From Paracoccaceae bacterium (lineage in GTDB: Bacteria > Pseudomonadota > Alphaproteobacteria > Rhodobacterales > Rhodobacteraceae): a stretch of DNA of 10,121 bases. Positions within the stretch are counted from its first letter, which is position 1; every line of letters begins with the position of its first letter. This document shows, piece after piece, positions 9,001-10,121 of the stretch. The notes beneath the pieces were generated by a model. It saw only the letters and a list, made by a program, of their open reading frames with translations. It was not told where the DNA came from and did no database searches. The stretch is taken from positions 1 through 10,121 of the forward strand of contig SKWJ01000390.1 in assembly GCA_007128995.1 (NCBI GenBank), given 5' to 3'. The translations under genes were made by a program, and so were the position numbers.

Positions 9001-10120
9001 ATCCGGATGTGGGCGTCCAGCGCGACGTGTCGCCAAGATCGGCCGCCGTCAGCGCGCCGAGGTCGATTTCCTCTTCAGACCCGTTGAAAACGAAAAGGCT
9101 TCCGCGCGGCAACAGGACGGTGCCATCGGTGTCGGTGATTACTTCGCGGATATAAAGCCTGTCACCGGGCTGCAGGGTCTGGACCCCGGATTGTAGCGTA
9201 TAGGCGCTATTGGCCAGATAGAGCAGCAGATCGCCTTCGGAGAAATCTCCCTCAAGCGTTTCGGCATTTGAGCCGATCCGCACGATGTCACCGAACTGCA
9301 AGTTCTGCGCGCCCGAGAAGGTTGTGTAACGGTAACGCTTTGCGGCATCTTCGAGGAAGGCATAGATCAGATCGACGCCAAGGCGGTTCTCGACGCTGGT
9401 CTTGAATTCCAGTGTGTTGGTCGCGTTGATGACGGCACTGTTGACGGCATCGACCGTCACACCGCCAGCAGCGCGGATGCTATTGGCGGCAGCTGTATTC
9501 CCCTCGACCACCGCCCTTGCGCCCGCCGACACCTTGTTGGACGTCAGTACCAAACCCATTGTGCTGCCTGAGGCCCCTTTCAGCGCCCCGGCCTCGCTGG
9601 TGGTCTCGTTCGACAGAAGTGCCTCGATCCGGGCGGAATTCACCGCCATCACCGACACAGCGCCAGCAGCGGCCAGGTCCGAGCGTTCGACCAACGCCAC
9701 CGCATCGGCCGGATCCTCGCCATTGAAGGCCTCCGAAACTTCAGGCGAGCCGATCAGCGCATCGACAGTATTGAACAGCACGTTGGAGGGTCGCCAGCCG
9801 ACGCTGTTGAACGCCAGGGTCAGGTTGCGCGCCTTGTCGCCGGTTTCGGCAGTAAAGCTGGTCACGGCTGAAAAACGCGTATCGTTGCGCGCGGACACGG
9901 TCACATCACCTGCCGCGCCAAAGCTTTCATCTGCTCCGACCTCCAGCGCAGCAGAAGCGAGCCCGGCCGTTATCTGCGAGCCGACCACCCGGGCCAGAGC
10001 GCCGCCAAGCTGGACATTGGTGGCGATCGCGCCGCCATATGCGTTGCTTTCACCATCTCCCAGAGCGGAGCCGCCCGAGGAGGTCACCTCGCTGTCAACC
10101 TTTGCCAAGAAAAGCGATTC
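2..10120 (-). CDS. Internal part of a giant repetitive secreted/surface protein, open at both ends
   Basis: One minus-strand frame is open across the entire window: 3373 codons, no stop, and neither the true start nor the true stop is present. Translation gives a coherent, low-cysteine, Ala/Gly/Val/Asp-rich protein made of about 27 related cores of roughly 61-69 residues, interrupted by Tyr-rich (Y) and Trp-containing (W) modules. Typical core text is a polar turn with 'S/D-x-R-I-x-A', then 'AFGKVGVGVS-AGAVA-N-I', then 'A-I-x-x-S' and a 'GDVxVxA' strand. The alternating small/hydrophobic pattern suggests repeated beta strands, as in beta-solenoid or filamentous exoproteins. I saw no RTX GGxGxDxUx nonapeptides, no membrane segments and no enzyme motif in this part. 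The absence of cysteine and the great length fit a type I or two-partner secreted adhesin-like protein, but no secretion signal is in view. A LEPR-XLL-type Rhodobacterales exoprotein is my best family guess, from motif style only. No frameshift was found. Confidence 0.96.
86..358 (-). repeat. Superrepeat 3, core 26 and start of core 27
   Basis: Core 26 reads 'LGVGVSFSGAGAVANNAVMS' with its aligned Asn codon at 242-244, the counterpart of cores 10 and 18. It is followed by 'GDIRVKADSLSQINSAVLST' and the opening of core 27 ('ALAITGAGAGLL'), which then runs into a Gly/Ala-rich stretch. The superrepeat therefore continues beyond the window. Confidence 0.8.
359..667 (-). repeat. W4: shortened acidic Trp module (103 aa)
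   Basis: Starts 'LPSAAELDSAATLDVTET', followed by an acidic run at 533-619 (12 Asp/Glu in 29 residues, including 'DRDEFGEDIPDEKVD'), then 'AEVLRRLKAALVASG' and 'GRAWSLADPTGAQWTIRLDG'. The first Trp sub-unit seen in W3 ('AWTLRDN...') is missing, which explains the shorter length (103 against 178 residues). The conserved Trp codon of 'AWSLAD' is at 410-412. The acidic patch is plausible as a solvent-exposed or cation-attracting segment, but no defined metal motif is present. Confidence 0.8.
668..1186 (-). repeat. Superrepeat 3, cores 24-25
   Basis: Conserved Asn codons start at 1001 and 824, 177 bases apart as in cores 16-17. Core 24 reads 'GGVAVGVSGAGSSTSNFI' and core 25 reads 'GGKAVSFSVAAASSVNEV'. 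The connecting strand 'IEISAQDDSRINAITGAI' keeps the DD-S-R-I phrase found at the same place in superrepeats 1 and 2. Ser replaces Ala and Val at several strand positions, making these more polar than their counterparts. Confidence 0.85.
1187..1573 (-). repeat. Y3: doublet Y module (129 aa)
   Basis: Starts 'YVPGSDNTAMHATNGPP'. The first half is 'IRKGDTVRITEGLRQGEIYE' followed by 'YLG'. The second is 'VQSGERVLDTTSGRIWQNVG'. It ends with 'VQDYADTQSWQRVGL', matching 'LQDFGNQDFWQRTAL' at the end of Y2. The second half has Trp where Y2 has Tyr. The near-equal length and same register as Y2 show that the doublet was duplicated as a unit. Confidence 0.85.
1574..2695 (-). repeat. Superrepeat 2, cores 18-23
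   Basis: Six cores with conserved Asn codons starting at 2585, 2402, 2156, 1973, 1766 and 1583 (steps 183, 246, 183, 207 and 183 bases). Texts are 'AVGVGVAGAGAVAINAV', 'FGKVGVGVALGASVARNSI', 'KGVAVAGSGVAVNNQIGG', 'LGVAVSLAGTVAVNTVSS', 'AVSVAGAGAGAGNRITSN' and 'VGVGVGIGMSVAYNEIGY'. The 246-base step comes from a Pro/Gly loop after core 19 ('LDNPGSLPPGGDTPAG'). The 207 and 183 steps between cores 21-22 and 22-23 equal those of cores 13-14 and 14-15. Only core 19 keeps an exact GK. Confidence 0.88.
2696..3229 (-). repeat. W3: Trp module (178 aa)
   Basis: Opens with 'VSAEALDDASSAEVLPDPDE', the diverged counterpart of the 'LTAEQLDDATET' start of W-A. It contains two Trp sub-units, 'EDAWTLRDNADQDWHFRLSE' and 'GQRWSLVDADGRQFIIRHS', separated by 'RRGDAQILRNLAAALRAQGE'. 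The order of the sub-units resembles W-A, but the sequence has drifted. The acidic opening (DPDELDET) is shared in character with W4. It lies between cores 17 and 18, exactly where W-A lies between cores 9 and 10. Confidence 0.8.
3230..3715 (-). repeat. Superrepeat 2, cores 16-17
   Basis: Conserved Asn codons start at 3530 and 3353, 177 bases apart. Core 16 is 'AGKIGIGVAGSGAVVVNRI' and core 17 is 'FGKVGVSVAMGVATAFNTV'; the strand between them is 'LSVRAFDDARITAVAAAAS'. Before core 16, following Y2, is the phrase 'RSAAGVLAEIRDSDV', which recurs after Y3 as 'RASAGVVAEITDSVI'. Core 17 leads into W3 through 'AEGGEARIAAISGG'. Confidence 0.85.
3716..4099 (-). repeat. Y2: doublet Y module (128 aa)
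   Basis: Starts 'FVQQDRSALGPDHVL'. The first half-unit is 'ASGDVVYIDEGIRSGQAFRY'; the second is 'VQGEIMLNHATGMLYRYLGD'. It ends with 'LLDLQDFGNQDFWQRTAL'. The two halves each have the G-[DE]-[IV]-x-x-[IL] ... G-x-x-[FY]-R-Y plan of Y1, so this is an internal tandem doublet. Its length is within one residue of Y3. Its terminal Trp codon (3731-3733) lies 3435 bases from that of Y1 and 2529 bases from that of Y3. Confidence 0.85.
4100..5026 (-). repeat. Superrepeat 1, cores 11-15
   Basis: Five uninterrupted cores with conserved Asn codons starting at 4895, 4694, 4499, 4292 and 4109 (steps 201, 195, 207 and 183 bases). All five carry the GK signature: 'LGKTGVGVSLGAAVARNSI', 'GGKTGVAISGSGTVALNRI', 'AGKAGVAISLAGSFARNVI', 'FGKVGVAVAGAGAIADNRI' and 'AGKVGVGAAIGGAVAINSI'. 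Each resembles the core at the same position in superrepeat 2 (cores 19-23). For example, core 11 and core 19 share 13 of 15 residues over 'GVGVSLGAAVARNSI', and core 14 and core 22 share 12 of 18 over 'GAGAIADNRITGGVAARI'. Core 15 runs into Y2. Confidence 0.9.
5027..5950 (-). repeat. W-B: expanded second Trp module (308 aa)
   Basis: Begins 'VPLGALTAAKLDNATET', the counterpart of the start of W-A. After the insert at 5525-5767 it resumes the W-A plan: 'AAQITAGDILLQGD', 'GWSITDAAGEVFWLTF', 'DRAADAAVLSELITAL', 'QAFGDAS' and 'VWELHGGPGVSYRLEL'. The Trp codon of GWSITD is at 5333-5335, 1074 bases from its partner at 6407-6409. This module has no positional equivalent in superrepeat 2, so W-A plus W-B looks like a local tandem duplication followed by gain of an insert in W-B. 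Confidence 0.85.
5525..5767 (-). other. Aromatic-rich unique insert in W-B (81 aa)
   Basis: This stretch includes 'PFDYNEGLINSGVVTIERG', 'EGVEWFIENGVSGDFMVIFL' and 'QGRFGFIYFTAPIEEFRRV'. I count twelve aromatic residues in 81, against nearly none in the cores. It has no counterpart in W-A, W3 or W4. The local nucleotide sequence is visibly less GC-rich than its flanks, with several AT-ending codons (for example ATT, AAT, TTT). It reads like a small beta-sandwich-like inserted domain rather than a transmembrane helix, because charged and Gly residues break every hydrophobic run. Function unknown. Confidence 0.7.
5951..6100 (-). repeat. Superrepeat 1, core 10, between two W modules
   Basis: A single core: 'IAVAASLSVGIGKSGIAVSG' continuing 'AGAFAFNAVAQDVAAVVEGS', conserved Asn codon 6005-6007. 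It is the counterpart of core 18 ('GVGVAGAGAVAINAVNS') and core 26 ('GVGVSFSGAGAVANNAVMS'), all ending in NAV. In the other superrepeat this position is followed directly by the next core 183 bases on; here W-B intervenes and the next core Asn is 1110 bases away. Confidence 0.8.
6101..6682 (-). repeat. W-A: Trp module (194 aa)
   Basis: Begins 'VALGSLTAEQLDDATET', followed by a 'LEGTGLTATTLDLAETNSDA' segment, then 'SAGQITDGTVFLDG', 'GWSITDAAGEVFALAF', 'DRAADAAVLRTLVDAI', 'EAFGDAG' and 'AWALHGARGELYRLEI'. Over 6242-6535 it aligns without gaps to W-B (5168-5461) with 62 of 98 residues identical by my count. The W-S-[IL]-x-D-x-x-G-x-x-[FW] element is shared with W3 and W4. It separates core 9 from core 10. 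I do not recognise a named domain; no catalytic motif is visible. Confidence 0.85.
6683..7150 (-). repeat. Superrepeat 1, cores 8-9
   Basis: Conserved Asn codons start at 6968 and 6788, 180 bases apart. Core 8 reads 'GGKTGVSVGGAGVGVANRI' and core 9 reads 'FGKTAVAVSVGVSVAVNDI'. Between them is the linking strand 'LSVTALDDSRIDATAIAG'. These correspond to cores 16-17 and 24-25, where the equivalent spacing is 177 bases in both cases and the text 'DD-[AS]-R-I-x-A' is kept. Core 9 leads into Trp module W-A, just as cores 17 and 25 lead into W3 and W4. Confidence 0.85.
7151..7366 (-). repeat. Y1: single-copy Y module (72 aa)
   Basis: The module contains 'LEKGDVVRVVGGHARTGDLY' followed by 'RFLG', then 'GIDLAIEDFGDTDLWERVDL'. 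The signature is GD-x-V-R-[IV], a short loop, G-x-x-[YF]-x-[YF]-[LV]-G, then 'DL', an acidic-aromatic 'DFGDxDxW' and a final W-x-R. Y2 and Y3 contain two tandem versions of the first half, but Y1 has one; it is 56-57 residues shorter. It opens superrepeat 1 and lies between core 7 and core 8. Confidence 0.8.
7601..7684 (-). other. Pro-rich hydrophobic insert inside core 6 (28 aa)
   Basis: This segment reads 'GGPFFFLPSLPGLPSPPS' followed by 'IPVPPLSGGG'. It has nine prolines in 28 residues with a short Phe cluster, and sits immediately before the second half of core 6 ('GAIAVNRVAGGVEA'). With the Ser/Gly/Asp linker (7730-7849) it forms an insertion of about 80 residues within one core. It resembles an exposed Pro-rich hinge; it is too short and proline-broken to be a membrane segment. 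Confidence 0.8.
7730..7849 (-). other. Ser/Gly/Asp-rich flexible linker (40 aa)
   Basis: Forty residues that start with a charged 'ESKKDEGEQGSDS' and continue as Gly/Ser/Asp repeats such as 'DGSGSGDGSSDGSGSGGG'. It follows the strand 'STAVAVAVSLGG', which would be the first half of core 6, so the linker interrupts a core rather than separating two cores. The composition predicts a disordered, acidic and flexible segment. Asp and Gly are abundant, but the spacing is not that of RTX nonapeptides, so I do not call calcium binding. Confidence 0.85.
8381..8449 (-). repeat. LAFN/VLFN motif, copy 2
   Basis: Twenty-three residues beginning 'LAFNAVGYKPQNLLFN' and ending 'DTFLG', aligned without gaps to copy 1 at 9749-9817. 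The two copies are 1368 bases (456 codons) apart. The upstream strand 'AGDVVVDATNRATIEADI' also matches 'AGDVTVSARNDTRFSAV' ahead of copy 1, which supports duplication of a larger block rather than of the motif alone. Confidence 0.8.
8930..9340 (-). repeat. Y0: Tyr/Trp-rich linker module (137 aa)
   Basis: A non-core stretch starting 'KRYRYTTFSGAQ'. It contains successive short beta-like units: 'FGDIVRIGS', 'EGDLLLYLANSAYTL', 'PGDRLYIREV' and 'PRGSLFVFNGSEEEIDL'. It ends with two Trp segments, 'DTSRWTP' and 'VDYRSSDWLKL'. The GD-[IR]-[VL]-x-[IV] units followed by an aromatic and a D-x-x-W tail match the plan of modules Y1, Y2 and Y3, although this copy is the longest and most diverged. Directly after it comes 'DLIPNWLSLN', then 'AVNDVRGETLARL', which leads back into a core-like strand. 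Tyr, Trp and Phe are concentrated here, whereas cores are almost free of aromatics. Confidence 0.7.
9341..10120 (-). repeat. Cores 1-2 with first LAFN motif
   Basis: This is the most N-terminal part visible. Core 1 has its conserved Asn codon at 10016-10018 (text 'GGAIATNVQLGGALARVVGS') and core 2 at 9536-9538 ('GLVLTSNKVSAGARAVVEG'). Both lack the GK signature of later cores. Between them are the strand 'AGDVTVSARNDTRFSAV' and a longer non-core element beginning at 9817. The segment parallels 8720-8300, where the same order (core, 'AGDVVVDATNRATIEA' strand, LAFN motif) recurs, so it looks like one copy of an N-terminal duplication. The protein continues upstream beyond the window edge. Confidence 0.8.
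9749..9817 (-). repeat. LAFN/VLFN motif, copy 1
   Basis: Twenty-three residues beginning 'LAFNSVGWRPSNVLFN' and ending 'DALIG'. They align without gaps to copy 2 at 8381-8449 ('LAFNAVGYKPQNLLFN' ending 'DTFLG'). The pattern is LAFN-x-V-G-aromatic-x-P-x-N-x-L-F-N-x-V-D-x-x-[LI]-G. It is much better conserved than the flanking sequence and is not part of the core consensus, so it is probably a distinct structural element such as a cap or kink. I recall similar text in other giant marine-bacterial exoproteins but cannot name a domain family. Confidence 0.8.
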
Positions 10121-10121
10121 A

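Noticed and set aside
2..10120. Promoters, terminators, tRNA or other RNA genes
   Set aside because: The whole window is inside one coding frame. I saw no GC-hairpin plus T-run or tRNA-like cloverleaf that would be expected to act within it.

Overview
The whole window is the interior of one giant coding sequence on the minus strand. In the minus frame whose codons occupy + positions 2-4, 5-7 ... 10118-10120 I read 3373 consecutive sense codons with no stop. Neither the start nor the stop codon is inside the window, so the protein is longer than 3373 residues. There is no room for a second gene, promoter, terminator or RNA gene. The long plus-strand open frames are antisense shadows caused by high GC at shared wobble positions.

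Base composition is roughly two-thirds GC with strong G/C preference at third positions. The protein is rich in Ala, Gly, Val, Asp and Ile, poor in Lys and, in my reading, has no cysteine. This fits a very large secreted or surface-anchored repeat protein of a GC-rich alphaproteobacterium. The style resembles the giant exoproteins of Rhodobacterales-type marine bacteria, often labelled LEPR-XLL or adhesin-like. That taxonomic and family guess is inference from composition and remembered motif style; the diagnostic N-terminal signal and any C-terminal secretion region lie outside the window.

Layout in protein order (high to low coordinate): two cores with an LAFN-type motif (10120-9341); a Tyr/Trp linker module Y0 (9340-8930); five cores with a second LAFN motif, a Ser/Gly/Asp linker and a Pro-rich insert (8929-7367); Y1 (7366-7151); cores 8-9; Trp module W-A (6682-6101); core 10; Trp module W-B carrying an aromatic insert (5950-5027); cores 11-15; Y2 (4099-3716); cores 16-17; W3 (3229-2696); cores 18-23; Y3 (1573-1187); cores 24-25; W4 (667-359); cores 26-27, running into a Gly/Ala-rich stretch at the window edge.

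The main discovery is a two-level repeat. About 27 cores of roughly 61-69 residues (Val/Ala/Gly-alternating strands ending in a conserved Asn, many with a GK-x-G-V signature) are grouped into a higher-order unit, Y module - 2 cores - W module - 6 cores. It occurs about two and a half times. Cores at the same position in different units resemble each other, and the spacings between their Asn codons match almost to the codon. The first unit is 302 residues longer than the second because it carries a second W module. The working interpretation is an elongated beta-rich extracellular fibre or adhesin that grew by duplication of whole multi-core blocks; function and ligand cannot be read from the sequence.
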